Origin: Gammaproteobacteria bacterium
Lineage (GTDB): Bacteria > Pseudomonadota > Gammaproteobacteria > Steroidobacterales > Steroidobacteraceae
DNA: 44,650 bases
Direction: 5' to 3'
Assembly: GCA_027315105.1 (NCBI GenBank)
Contig: DAHUYP010000035.1
Span: forward strand, 1 to 44,650
Position numbers and translations under genes: made by a program. Of the stretch, positions 17,149 to 27,616 are shown one piece after another. Under the pieces are notes generated by a model. That model made no database searches. It worked only from the letters and a program-made list of their open reading frames with translations, and was not told where the DNA came from. Each line of letters opens with the position of its first letter. The first letter of the stretch is position 1.

Positions 17149-18275
17149 GTCCCCTCCACCAGCTTGCGCGTCGGTTCGTGTTTGATGGCGCCGGCGTGCG
17201 TCAGGCACGACTGCGCAAAGACCTCGTCCTGCCAGTCGATTGCCAGCGCACCGTCCTTGCCGAGTGCCGGCTTCAGGAAATTGTAAAGGTTGCGCGAATA
17301 CATTTCGCTGGCATGAAACGCGAGCTGTGCCGGCAGATTCACCGGACCCACGATCTTCACCCCCTGGTGCAGCACCGTCTGGCCGGCCTGCGTGAGCTCG
17401 CAGTTGCCGCCGGACTCGGCGGCGATGTCGACGATCACGGCGCCGGCCTTCATGCGCTCGACGGCGGCGCGTGTCACGATCACTGGGGCGCGCCGGCCGG
17501 GCACGGCCGCGGTGGTGATCACGGCATCGGCGAGCGCGATGCGCGAGTCGAGCACCTCCTGCTGCTTGCGTTTTTCTTCGTCCGTGAGCTCGCGCGCGTA
17601 GCCGCCGCTGCCCTCGGCCGAGACGCCGGTGTCGACGAACTTGGCCCCGAGCGACCGCACCTGCTCGCGCGTGGCGCTGCGCACGTCATAGGCCTCGACC
17701 ACGGCGCCGAGCCGCTTGGCGGTGGCAATCGCCTGCAATCCCGCGACGCCGACGCCGACGATCAGCACCTGTGCCGGCCGGATGGTGCCGGCAGCGGTGG
17801 TCAGCATCGGCAGGAACCGATCCAGCGTGTTGGCGGCGATCAGCACGGATTTGTAGCCCGCGATGGCCGCCTGCGACGACAGCGCATCCATCGATTGGGC
17901 ACGCGAGATGCGGGGCACGAGCTCCATCGCAAAGCCCGTGATCTGTCGGTCCCGCAGGGCCTGCACCTCCGCGACGTGGGCGTGCGGCTGCATGAAGCCG
18001 ATCACGACCGCGCCGGGCCTGAGTGCCTGAATCTGCTGCACGGTCAGCGGCTGCACCGTCAGCAGCACGTCGGCGGCCGCCAGCACGGCCTGGGCGCTGT
18101 CGGCCCAATCGACCTTCTTGTAGCCGCTGTCGGGGAACTGCGCACTGACGCCCGCGCCGCGTTCGACCAGCACCCGCGCAGCCGCGGCGGCCAGTTTGTC
18201 GGCAATCTCGGGAACCAGACTGACGCGCGTTTCCCCTGGCGTGCCTTCCCGAAGCACGCCGATCGTGACTGGCAT
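17145..18275 (-). CDS. pntAA: NAD(P) transhydrogenase subunit alpha, NAD-binding part
   Basis: The soluble NAD(H)-binding dI subunit of the transhydrogenase, 376 aa, with the alanine-dehydrogenase/PNT fold: N-terminal half IGVLREGTPGETRVSLVPE, then a Rossmann domain with VLIVGVGVAGLQAIATAKRLGA (first part of the NAD loop), and RAAVERMKAGAVIVDIAAE. It ends where the fused PntA would enter the membrane, confirming a split enzyme. ATG is preceded by an ideal AAGGAGA. It is the first gene of pntAA-pntAB-pntB and diverges from the HNH gene. Confidence 0.96.
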   Translation of the reverse strand: MPVTIGVLREGTPGETRVSLVPEIADKLAAAAARVLVERGAGVSAQFPDSGYKKVDWADSAQAVLAAADVLLTVQPLTVQQIQALRPGAVVIGFMQPHAHVAEVQALRDRQITGFAMELVPRISRAQSMDALSSQAAIAGYKSVLIAANTLDRFLPMLTTAAGTIRPAQVLIVGVGVAGLQAIATAKRLGAVVEAYDVRSATREQVRSLGAKFVDTGVSAEGSGGYARELTDEEKRKQQEVLDSRIALADAVITTAAVPGRRAPVIVTRAAVERMKAGAVIVDIAAESGGNCELTQAGQTVLHQGVKIVGPVNLPAQLAFHASEMYSRNLYNFLKPALGKDGALAIDWQDEVFAQSCLTHAGAIKHEPTRKLVEGT

Positions 18276-18365
18276 ATTGTTCTCCTTACAATGGCCGCCG
18301 CTCTAGGCGGGCAGGTGCGTGCGCCGGACAGCGCGCGCGCTCATAATCGTTCAAATCCTTGATCG

Positions 18366-18395
18366 TTGAATTCTCGCATAATCCTGCCGTATCTT
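18366..18395 (+). promoter_or_regulatory. Candidate promoter of the HNH gene, nearly leaderless
   Basis: TTGAAT (18366-18371) and TATCTT (18390-18395) are separated by 18 bases, each a 4/6 match. The -10 lies only 7 bases before the ATG at 18403, and no Shine-Dalgarno sequence precedes that ATG, so the transcript would be leaderless. Both hexamers are modest, hence the low score. Confidence 0.35.
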
Positions 18396-18402
18396 ACAGA
18401 TC

Positions 18403-19065
18403 ATGAGCGCTAACACGGTGCAACGCGATCCCGACCTCACGCTGCTTGCGCCGCATGGCGCGATTCACGGCCTGTCGCAGATGGTCCTGCGCACGGACAT
18501 GGCCGGAATGCCGCTCGAATGGATCGATTACCGCGAAGCGGCGCGGCTCTACCACCAGGACCAGATCGCCTACACCTGCGGCTCGCTGCTGTACCGGCTG
18601 TACGGCGGGGTCAACGCCGTCAGCGGCCGCCGCACCGTGCTGGAAGTCAGCTCCATCGTCGCGACAGTAGGTCATGCGGGCAATCCTGGCAACAGCCGCC
18701 ACGACTACGTGCCGCCGCTGAACAACGAGACCCTGTTCCGGCGCGACGCCTATCTGTGCATGTACTGCGCGCAACGCTTTCCGAGCCGCGAGCTCTCGCG
18801 CGATCACGTGCGACCGTTCAGCCAGGGCGGCCTCGACGTCTGGACCAACGTGGTGGCGGCCTGCCGCCGCTGCAACAACGAGAAGGCCTGGCGTACGCCC
18901 GAACAGGCGAAGATGCAGCTGATCGCGGTGCCATTTACGCCCACCTATGCCGAGTACATCTTCCTCAAGGGCCGCCGAGTGCTCACCGACCAGATGGAAT
19001 ACCTGCTGGCGCACTTTCCGCGCAGCAGCCCGCTGCACGATCGCATTGCACGCTGGCTGAGCTAG
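18403..19065 (+). CDS. HNH endonuclease
   Basis: A 220 aa protein with a C-terminal HNH nuclease fold at about residues 115-165: a CxxC pair in YLCMYCAQRF, then SRDHVRPFSQGGLDVWTNVV (catalytic DH and the Asn of the HNH motif), then a second CxxC in ACRRCNNEKA, which together make the zinc-stabilised beta-beta-alpha metal site. The N-terminal 100 residues are a family-specific region. HNH proteins of this size are widespread chromosomal genes in proteobacteria and are not evidence of a phage. It sits 13 bases before a 5'-3' exonuclease, so both may act in DNA repair. Confidence 0.88.
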   Translation: MSANTVQRDPDLTLLAPHGAIHGLSQMVLRTDMAGMPLEWIDYREAARLYHQDQIAYTCGSLLYRLYGGVNAVSGRRTVLEVSSIVATVGHAGNPGNSRHDYVPPLNNETLFRRDAYLCMYCAQRFPSRELSRDHVRPFSQGGLDVWTNVVAACRRCNNEKAWRTPEQAKMQLIAVPFTPTYAEYIFLKGRRVLTDQMEYLLAHFPRSSPLHDRIARWLS

Positions 19066-19078
19066 GCTCGGTCGCTCG

Positions 19079-19978
19079 GTGGTCTACCTGATCGACGCCT
19101 CGGTCTATATCTTTCGAGCCTGGTATTCACTGCCCCCCGATCTTGCCGACTGCGACGGCAATCCGACGCACGCGCTGTATGGCTTCGCGCGGTTTCTGTC
19201 CGACCTGCTGGAGCGCCGCCAACCGCGCTATGCGGCGGTGGCCTTCGACGAAGGCCACGGCAGTTCCTTCCGCCACCGGCTCTATCCGTCGTACAAGGCC
19301 AACCGGGAAGCCGCACCGGTGCCGCTCAAGCGCCAGTTCGCGCTGTGCCGGGAGTTCTGCCGCCACCTCGGGGTCGCGGAATTCGCCAGCACCGACTATG
19401 AGGCCGACGATCTGATCGGCACGCTGGCGCGGCGTTGCCGCGCCGACGGGCTGCCGGTCACGGTGGTGTCGCGCGACAAGGACCTGGCCCAGCTGGTCGC
19501 ACCCGGAGACGTGTTCTGGGACTACGGCGACGCGGCCGAATATCGCTACGAGCAGATCGCAGCGCGCTTCGGGGTGCCGCCTGAGCGTATGGCGGACTAT
19601 CTGGCATTGCGGGGCGACAGCGTCGATAACGTGCCGGGGGTGCCCGGCATCGGCCCGAAGACCGCGGCCGCGCTGCTGACGCTGTTTGCCTCGATCGATG
19701 AGCTGTTCGAACGCCTCGAGAGCGTGGCGATGCTGCCAATACGCGGCGCGGCGACGCTGCCGCAGCGACTGCGGATGCATCGCGACGCGGCATACCTGGC
19801 GCGCACGCTGACGCGCATCGTATGCGATGCGCCGATCGATGCCGGTCGGGTCGAGCTGCAGCGGCGCGCCCCGGACCTGGTGCGCATCGCGGACTTCTGC
19901 GAAACCCACGGCTTTGGCAGCCTGCTGCGCCGGCGGTCCGAGCGCCTGGCGGCACAGATCGCCGCCCGCGCGGCCTGA
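19079..19978 (+). CDS. 5'-3' exonuclease (Pol I N-terminal nuclease type)
   Basis: Stand-alone flap/5'-3' exonuclease of 299 aa, equal to the N-terminal domain of DNA polymerase I. Metal-binding acidic residues are conserved: DASVYIFRAW, AFDEGHGSSFRH, YEADDLIGTLA, VVSRDKDLAQLV and GDSVDNVPG, with the helix-hairpin-helix VPGIGPKTAAALL. The arch-region basic residues YPSYKANR are present. GTG start; no good SD seen. The polymerase domain is absent, so this is an Xni/ExoIX-like repair or Okazaki-processing nuclease rather than a truncated polA. It is probably cotranscribed with the HNH gene. Confidence 0.93.
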   Translation: MVYLIDASVYIFRAWYSLPPDLADCDGNPTHALYGFARFLSDLLERRQPRYAAVAFDEGHGSSFRHRLYPSYKANREAAPVPLKRQFALCREFCRHLGVAEFASTDYEADDLIGTLARRCRADGLPVTVVSRDKDLAQLVAPGDVFWDYGDAAEYRYEQIAARFGVPPERMADYLALRGDSVDNVPGVPGIGPKTAAALLTLFASIDELFERLESVAMLPIRGAATLPQRLRMHRDAAYLARTLTRIVCDAPIDAGRVELQRRAPDLVRIADFCETHGFGSLLRRRSERLAAQIAARAA

Positions 19979-20060
19979 CGCGCACGGCCGGACGGCGCGA
20001 GCGCCTCGGGCGGGCAGCCTCCCCCCGGGCGCGCGGAGCAATCCCGATTGAGGACCCGGA

Positions 20061-20390
20061 TCAGGCCTTCTGGACCCAGACCCGGCACCAGCCGTTCGAA
20101 TTCACGAGCTTGCCGGCGAAAATGTTGCAGGGGCGCCAGGCCTGGCCCTCGCTGCCCTGCAATTGCGCGCAGGTATGGCAGGCCTGGCCCGCCTTGTAGG
20201 TGGGATTCTGCTTTGGGTCCACTTTAGCGGCATCGTCCTCGTACCCCAGCGCCTTGGCGGTGGGATCGTCGGGCGTCAGGTGCGGCAGCTCGGCGGCCTG
20301 CGCCTGGCGGGTGCGGTTCAGAACCCCGGCCGCGCCAGCCAACATCAGAAGCTTCTTCAATGCATTCCGGCGTGAGACAGACTCGCTCAT
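20061..20390 (-). CDS. High-potential iron-sulfur protein (HiPIP)
   Basis: Periplasmic [4Fe-4S] electron carrier, 109 aa. A twin-arginine signal (SRRNALKKLLMLAGAAG) precedes the mature domain with its four cluster Cys: CHTC, then PCN and GWC (spacing CxxC-x14-16-C-x13-C). An aromatic C-terminus (GWCRVWVQKA) is typical. Of three closely spaced in-frame ATGs I chose 20390 because AAGGA lies 7 bases upstream. HiPIPs shuttle electrons between cytochrome bc1 and terminal oxidases or reaction centres; no partner gene is nearby. It diverges from acs. Confidence 0.93.
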   Translation of the reverse strand: MSESVSRRNALKKLLMLAGAAGVLNRTRQAQAAELPHLTPDDPTAKALGYEDDAAKVDPKQNPTYKAGQACHTCAQLQGSEGQAWRPCNIFAGKLVNSNGWCRVWVQKA

Positions 20391-20537
20391 CGGCATATCC
20401 TTCATATGAAAATTTGAAACTTGCACGTCGTGTCAGCAAAGCGAATTCTAGCGCGAAGCGCCGGCTGAAGCGACGGCTTGCGGTTGAGGTATGCTGGCAG
20501 CCTTGCCGCGCTGCCATGGAAATCGGGGTAGGCTGCC

Positions 20538-22807
<2,270 letters not shown>

Positions 22808-22811
<4 letters not shown>

Positions 22812-23653
22812 CGGACTGCGGCCGCCGGCACGAGTACCGCGCGCGGCCGGCCAACCTCCGCAGGTCTGCGGTCGCGATCCTGCTGCCGCTGGCAATGCTG
22901 GCGCTGGGCGCCTGTCAGTCCCGCATGGCCGTGCACGCCCCGCCGCCGCCGCCGCCGCAACCCCCGTCGGCCGGCGAGCGCTTTCGCATCGACGCCGAGC
23001 GCTCCGAAGTGCTGATCCTGGTGTATCGCGACGGACCGCTCGCGGCGCTGGGGCCCAACCACGTCATCGCGGTGCGGCGGCTGTCGGGCGAAGTGCTGGC
23101 GGCCGGCGACCCGGCGAACAGCACCGTGCGGCTCGACTTTCCGGTAGATGCCCTGAGCGTTGACGAGCCGCAGCTGCGCGCGGCGCTCGGTCCGGACTTT
23201 CAGAGCACCCTCGGCGCAACCGACATCGCCGGTACGCGCGAGCATATGCTCGGTGAGCGATTGCTGGATGCGGCACGCTTCCCGAGCGTCCACCTGCAGT
23301 CCACGGCTGTCCGCGGCGAGGGCGACGCGCTGCGCGTGACGCTGCGCGTCGTGGTGCGCGATCACGAGGCGCAGCTCGAGCTGCCCGTGACCGTGCAGCG
23401 CAGCGGGGATGACCTCATCGCGAGCGGTGAGTTCGATGTGACGCACGCGCAGCTCGGCTTGACCCCGTACAGCGTTGCCCTGGGGGCGCTGCGCGTTGCC
23501 GAGCGCATGCAGGTGCGCTATCGGCTGGTCGCGCGACGGCTGAGCGCGGCAGCCTCAGCCCGGGGCCTGCAGCACCAGCAGCGCCGTTCCCTCGGGAGTC
23601 TCGATCAACGCATGGTGCCGCCGATCGAGGCCGCGCGGCAGGTCCTGCGATAG
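22808..23653 (+). CDS. YceI-like lipoprotein
   Basis: A 281 aa exported protein: a long basic n-region, a hydrophobic core and the lipobox LGAC (Cys36), a Pro-rich spacer, then a YceI-like lipocalin domain (about residues 58-245), with [20 protein letters not shown] at its start and [16 protein letters not shown] near its end. YceI proteins bind isoprenoid or amphiphilic ligands in the periplasm; the present function is unknown. The last 35 residues after the domain look unstructured and lie opposite the 3' end of the convergent VOC gene. ATG overlaps the acs stop by four bases. Confidence 0.8.
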
Positions 23654-24274
23654 CGCCAGCGCCTGCTCGCGCCAGCGCACCAGCTGCCGCGGCACGTCGG
23701 CGCATTCGAATACCAGCATCGGCGCGTCGAAAGTACGGCGCTGATGAAACGCCAGGTCCAGGTGATCGCTGGTCAGCGGCAGATGCGGGTACGGCTCGTC
23801 CAGTTCGGGCAATGCGACGAACCCGCCGCGCTCCCAGAATTCGCGCGCGCGCTCGAAGTCGTCCTGCGGCAGGCTCAGATGGACGAAATAGCCGCAAGAG
23901 GATTCCGCGGCAGCGGCGGCGGGCGCGGGTGAATAGGTACGGGCTTCGAGCAGTGTGACGGTATGTCCGGCCGGATCACGCAGGCGCAGCTGGTGCAGGC
24001 TCTCACTGCCGAGCTGGACCAGCTCCGGCTCGAATTCGGCCGCGCGCAGTCGTTGCTGCGCGCGCAGCAGATCCGGCAGCACGAAGGTCAGGGTCGGCGA
24101 CGGCATCCGGCGTTCGTGCAGGCCCAGGTGCACTCGGCCGTCGCTGAGCACGCCGTAACGATGCGGCCAGGCGTCGCCGGTGATCAGCTGCGAGAATCCC
24201 AGACGCTCGAAGAACTCGACCGACGCGGCGATGTCGGGCGTTGCGATGCCGAGCTCGAGGAAGCGGCCGAACAT
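23555..24274 (-). CDS. VOC (glyoxalase/bleomycin resistance) family protein
   Basis: A 239 aa protein with two vicinal-oxygen-chelate modules: residues 1-120 begin FGRFLELGIATPDIAASVEF, and residues 125-239 begin SCGYFVHLSLPQDDFERARE. Such tandem modules form one metal-binding site; substrates vary widely and cannot be read from sequence. I chose ATG 24274, which begins at the first strand; a TTG at 24307 would overlap hemH and add 11 residues. Last gene of the thiolase-DLH-hemH-VOC cluster; its 3' end overlaps the YceI-like gene on the other strand by 99 bases. Confidence 0.8.
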   Translation of the reverse strand: MFGRFLELGIATPDIAASVEFFERLGFSQLITGDAWPHRYGVLSDGRVHLGLHERRMPSPTLTFVLPDLLRAQQRLRAAEFEPELVQLGSESLHQLRLRDPAGHTVTLLEARTYSPAPAAAAAESSCGYFVHLSLPQDDFERAREFWERGGFVALPELDEPYPHLPLTSDHLDLAFHQRRTFDAPMLVFECADVPRQLVRWREQALALSQDLPRGLDRRHHALIETPEGTALLVLQAPG

Positions 24275-24296
24275 CAGCGCAACGACTGCGGCCGGC

Positions 24297-25337
24297 TCAG
24301 GCGGCAAGCCAATCGCCGGCGTTGCGCAGGATCAGGCGTGCGAGCGCGCCGGCGTGCGCGGCGCCGTCATTGAGCGCCGGAATGTAGTCGAACCGCTCGC
24401 CGCCGGCGCCGAGAAACAGCTCACGCCCCGTGAGTGCGATCTCCTCCAGGGTCTCGAGGCAATCGGCCGCGAAGCCCGGACAAATGACCGTCACCGCGCG
24501 CACGCCGCGGCCCGGGAGCTCGCGCAGGGTTGCATCGGTGGCCGGAGTGAGCCAGCGGTTGGCGCCAAAGCGGGACTGGAAGCACAGGCTCCACTCGTGC
24601 GGCGCCAGCTCCAGGGCGGCCGCCAATCGTCCGGCCGTATGCCGGCATTCATCGGCATAAGGATCACCGAGCGCCACGCACGATTGCGGGATGCCGTGGA
24701 ACGACATCAGCAGATGCGAGTCGCGCCGGTGAGCCTGCCAGTGGGCGCGGACGCTGGCCGCGAGCGCCGCGATGTAATCGGGCTCGGCGCCGTAGTTGGC
24801 GATATAGCGCAGCGCCGGCAGCGCGCGCCAGCCGCGCAGCGCCCGGCCGACCTGGTCATAGACGGCGCCCGTGGTGGTGCCGCTGCTCTGCGGAAACAGC
24901 GGCAGCACGATCAGTCGCCGTACGCCGGCCAGACGCAGCGCATTCATCACCGTGTCGACGTACGGGCGCGAATACAGGAATGCCTGCTCGACGCGCAACG
25001 GGGCGCCGCGGGCGCGCAGCTCGTGCCCGAGCGCTGTGCGCAAGCGCCCGGTATGGATCAGCAGCGGCGAGCCCTCGTTCTGCCAGATCTGGCGATACTT
25101 GTGCGCGCTGCGCGGGGCGCGCAGCGGCAGCACCAGCGCGTACAGCAGCGGCAGCCACAGCGCGCGCGGCAGCTCGATGACGCGCCGGTCCGACAGGAAG
25201 CGGCGCAGGAAGCGGCGCACGGCGGCGCTGCGCGGTGCCTGCGGCGTGCCGGTATTGACCAGCAGCACGGCCGCGTCGCCGGGGGCGATCGGGGCGGCCG
25301 CGGGCTCGCCGGCCGAGTGGGGCGTCGGGTCGTTCAC
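24297..25337 (-). CDS. hemH: Ferrochelatase
   Basis: Inserts Fe2+ into protoporphyrin IX, the last step of heme synthesis. The 346 aa product has AVLLVNTGTPQAP at the N-terminus, PLFPQSSGTTTGAVYDQV, LLMSFHGIPQSCV (catalytic His) and VICPGFAADCLETLEEI (signature with conserved Glu). No extra C-terminal Cys cluster, so a [2Fe-2S] is unlikely. GTG start, 27 bases after the dienelactone hydrolase gene. Heme supply has no obvious link with its thiolase and hydrolase neighbours. Confidence 0.96.
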   Translation of the reverse strand: MNDPTPHSAGEPAAAPIAPGDAAVLLVNTGTPQAPRSAAVRRFLRRFLSDRRVIELPRALWLPLLYALVLPLRAPRSAHKYRQIWQNEGSPLLIHTGRLRTALGHELRARGAPLRVEQAFLYSRPYVDTVMNALRLAGVRRLIVLPLFPQSSGTTTGAVYDQVGRALRGWRALPALRYIANYGAEPDYIAALAASVRAHWQAHRRDSHLLMSFHGIPQSCVALGDPYADECRHTAGRLAAALELAPHEWSLCFQSRFGANRWLTPATDATLRELPGRGVRAVTVICPGFAADCLETLEEIALTGRELFLGAGGERFDYIPALNDGAAHAGALARLILRNAGDWLAA

Positions 25338-25364
25338 GTGCGACTGCCCGGTCGGATGCGGTGC

Positions 25365-26033
25365 CTAGCCGATGTACTGCGCCAGGAAGGCATTGGTCCG
25401 CGAGCGCGCCAGGGCGGCAGCCTCGGGGCTGTAAAGGCCGGGCCGATCCTCGTTGTTGAACGCGTGGCCCGCGGCGTAGAGATGGTAGATGCCATGCGGA
25501 AACGCAGCGCGGATGCGCTCGATCTCGGCCGCCGTGATGGATCGGTCCTGGTCGCCGAAATGCAGCATGGTCGGGCACTTCGGCGTCCGGTCCAGATGCT
25601 CGGCGATGCGAGCGCCATAGTACGACACGGCGGCGCCGAGCGGCACTTCGCCGGCCGCGACCCAGGCCAGCAGGCCGCCCCAGCAATAGCCGATCACCGC
25701 CACCTTGCCCGCGTGGCGCACCACGGCGGCGGCGGCGGCGATGTCCATGACGGCCTGACTGGTTTCGATCTGCTTGCGATAGCCCAGAGCCTGCTCGACC
25801 TCCGGCGGCGAATCGCCCAGCACCAGGCCGCGCCGGATGCGATCGAACAGCGCCGGGGACACCGCGAGATAGCCGTCGGCAGCATAACTGTCGGCCGTGC
25901 GACGAATGTGCGGCGTCAGGCCGAAGATCTCCTGCACGATGACGACCGCGCCGCGGGCGGCTCCGGCGGGCTTGGCGAAGTAGGCGCCGAAGTTGTGTCC
26001 GTCGCGCGCCATCAGGGTCTCGAACTGGCTCAT
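25365..26033 (-). CDS. Dienelactone hydrolase family protein
   Basis: A 222 aa alpha/beta-hydrolase of the dienelactone hydrolase family. The nucleophile is Cys in VIGYCWGGLLAW (about residue 116), with the catalytic Asp in HFGDQDRSI and His in AAGHAFNNED. The motif VVIVQEIFGLTPHIR near residue 35 is typical. ATG overlaps the thiolase stop by four bases. Known members open lactone rings in aromatic degradation, but many are of unknown substrate; beside a thiolase it could act on a CoA- or lactone-type intermediate (inference). The long in-frame extension upstream is a shadow of the thiolase gene. Confidence 0.9.
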   Translation of the reverse strand: MSQFETLMARDGHNFGAYFAKPAGAARGAVVIVQEIFGLTPHIRRTADSYAADGYLAVSPALFDRIRRGLVLGDSPPEVEQALGYRKQIETSQAVMDIAAAAAVVRHAGKVAVIGYCWGGLLAWVAAGEVPLGAAVSYYGARIAEHLDRTPKCPTMLHFGDQDRSITAAEIERIRAAFPHGIYHLYAAGHAFNNEDRPGLYSPEAAALARSRTNAFLAQYIG

Positions 26034-27322
26034 GCACGCTCCAGGACGGCCGTGACCCCCATGCCGCCGGCGGTGCAGGCGGACGCCAGTCCGAGTCTGG
26101 ATTGCGGATCGAGCGCCAGCAGCTTCGCCAGTACTGCCAGAATCCGCGCGCCGGTGGCGGCAAACGGATGTCCGATCGCGACGCTGCCGCCCTTGACGTT
26201 GAGCCGGTCGCGCTCGATCGCGCCGAGAGCCACGTCCGAGCCCAGACGATCGCGGCAGTATTCGGCCGACTCCCAGGCCTTGAGCAGGCACAGCGGCACG
26301 GCTGCGAACGCCTCGTGGATCTCGTAGTAGTCGAAATCCTGCAGGCGCAGACCGGTGTCCCGGAGGATCGAGGCGACGGCGTAGGCGGGCGCCATCAGCA
26401 GGCCCTCCTTGCCGCCGGCGAAATCCACCGCCCAGGTCTTGCCGGCGCGCATGAAGGCCAACACCGGCAGCTGGCGTTGCGCCGCCCATTGCTCCGACGC
26501 CAGCAGCAGCGCGGCGGAGCCGTCCGTCAGCGGCGTACTGTTGCCGGCGGTGAGGCTGCCGCTGCCGCTGAGATCGAACACCGGCTTGAGGCTGGCGAGC
26601 TTCTCGAGCGACGTGTCGGCACGAACGTTGTTGTCGATCTTCAGATCGCGAAACGGCACCACGAGGTCGTCGAAGAAGGCCTCGCGCCAGGCGGCGGCGG
26701 CCTTGATGTGACTGTCGTATGCCAGGCGGTCCTGCTGTTCGCGGCTGATGTCCCAGGTCTTGACCATGAGCTCGCAGCTCTGGCCCATCGAAAGACCCGT
26801 GCGCGGCTCGAGCACCGCGGGCATGACCGGCTTGAGTTCGCGCGCCCGCAGGCCGAGCCACGGCTTCATGCGCCCGGCCAGGCTGCGGCCGCGGTAGCTG
26901 CGCAACAGCCGTTGCTGAAACGACCTGGGATAGACCACGGGCGGGTCGCTGAGATCGTCGACGCCGGCGGCGATGCCGGCGTCGATCTGTCCGAGTGCGA
27001 TCTTGTTCGCAATCAGAATTGCCGCCTCGAGGCTGGTGCCGCAGGCGCGCTGCAGGTCCAGCCCCGGGGTCTGCGGGTCGAGGCCGGTGGACAGCAACGA
27101 CTCGCGCGCCAGGTTGAAGTCCTTGGAATGTTTGATGACCGCGCCGGCGATGACGTCGCCGAGCCGTTCGCCCTGCAGCCGGTAGCGCTCGACCAACGCG
27201 CGCAGCGAGGCGGTCAGCAGCTCCTGGTTGTCGCTGCCGGCATAGGCGGTGTGCGCGCGCGCGAACGGGGTGCGCACCCCGCCCACGATCGCTACGCGTC
27301 TGGTCGTGCTTGCTACCAACAT
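26030..27322 (-). CDS. Thiolase (acetyl-CoA C-acyltransferase, FadI-like)
   Basis: Condenses or cleaves beta-ketoacyl-CoA, most likely in fatty-acid or related beta-oxidation. The 430 aa product has the nucleophilic Cys in LQRACGTSLEA (about residue 93), HEAFAAV, the catalytic His in GSVAIGHPFAATGAR and the second Cys in SACTAGGMG. Length and the insertion after residue 130 fit FadI-type rather than short biosynthetic thiolases. No FadJ-like partner follows, so the pathway is open. First gene of the minus-strand cluster, divergent from gshA. Confidence 0.93.
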   Translation of the reverse strand: MLVASTTRRVAIVGGVRTPFARAHTAYAGSDNQELLTASLRALVERYRLQGERLGDVIAGAVIKHSKDFNLARESLLSTGLDPQTPGLDLQRACGTSLEAAILIANKIALGQIDAGIAAGVDDLSDPPVVYPRSFQQRLLRSYRGRSLAGRMKPWLGLRARELKPVMPAVLEPRTGLSMGQSCELMVKTWDISREQQDRLAYDSHIKAAAAWREAFFDDLVVPFRDLKIDNNVRADTSLEKLASLKPVFDLSGSGSLTAGNSTPLTDGSAALLLASEQWAAQRQLPVLAFMRAGKTWAVDFAGGKEGLLMAPAYAVASILRDTGLRLQDFDYYEIHEAFAAVPLCLLKAWESAEYCRDRLGSDVALGAIERDRLNVKGGSVAIGHPFAATGARILAVLAKLLALDPQSRLGLASACTAGGMGVTAVLERA

Positions 27323-27616
27323 CGATTGCGCCCCCGTGTATCGTTAGCGCGTCAACGCGTGCCGATTCCGCGCCGCACCTTGCTGCCACGCCAGGAGTGC
27401 CGGCAGCTCGCGGCCGCGCGCAGTGTCCGAGACAGGCCTCTAGGATGCCATGCCGGGGCCGGCCGGGTCACTCATGGCGGCGGCGCATATGCAGGCGCAT
27501 TGCAGCGCCGGACGCCGGGCAGGCAAGATGAACGCCTTGGCGGCGGCGGCGCTGCCCCAGGCAACGGGATGGCCGGCGGCGTGCACCGGCCTGCGCCGCG
27601 CTCAAGTGGAGGATCA

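Noticed and set aside
19979..20060. GC-rich gap between exonuclease and HiPIP as a terminator
   Set aside because: I could not find a clean stem-loop or T-tract there; nothing supportable.
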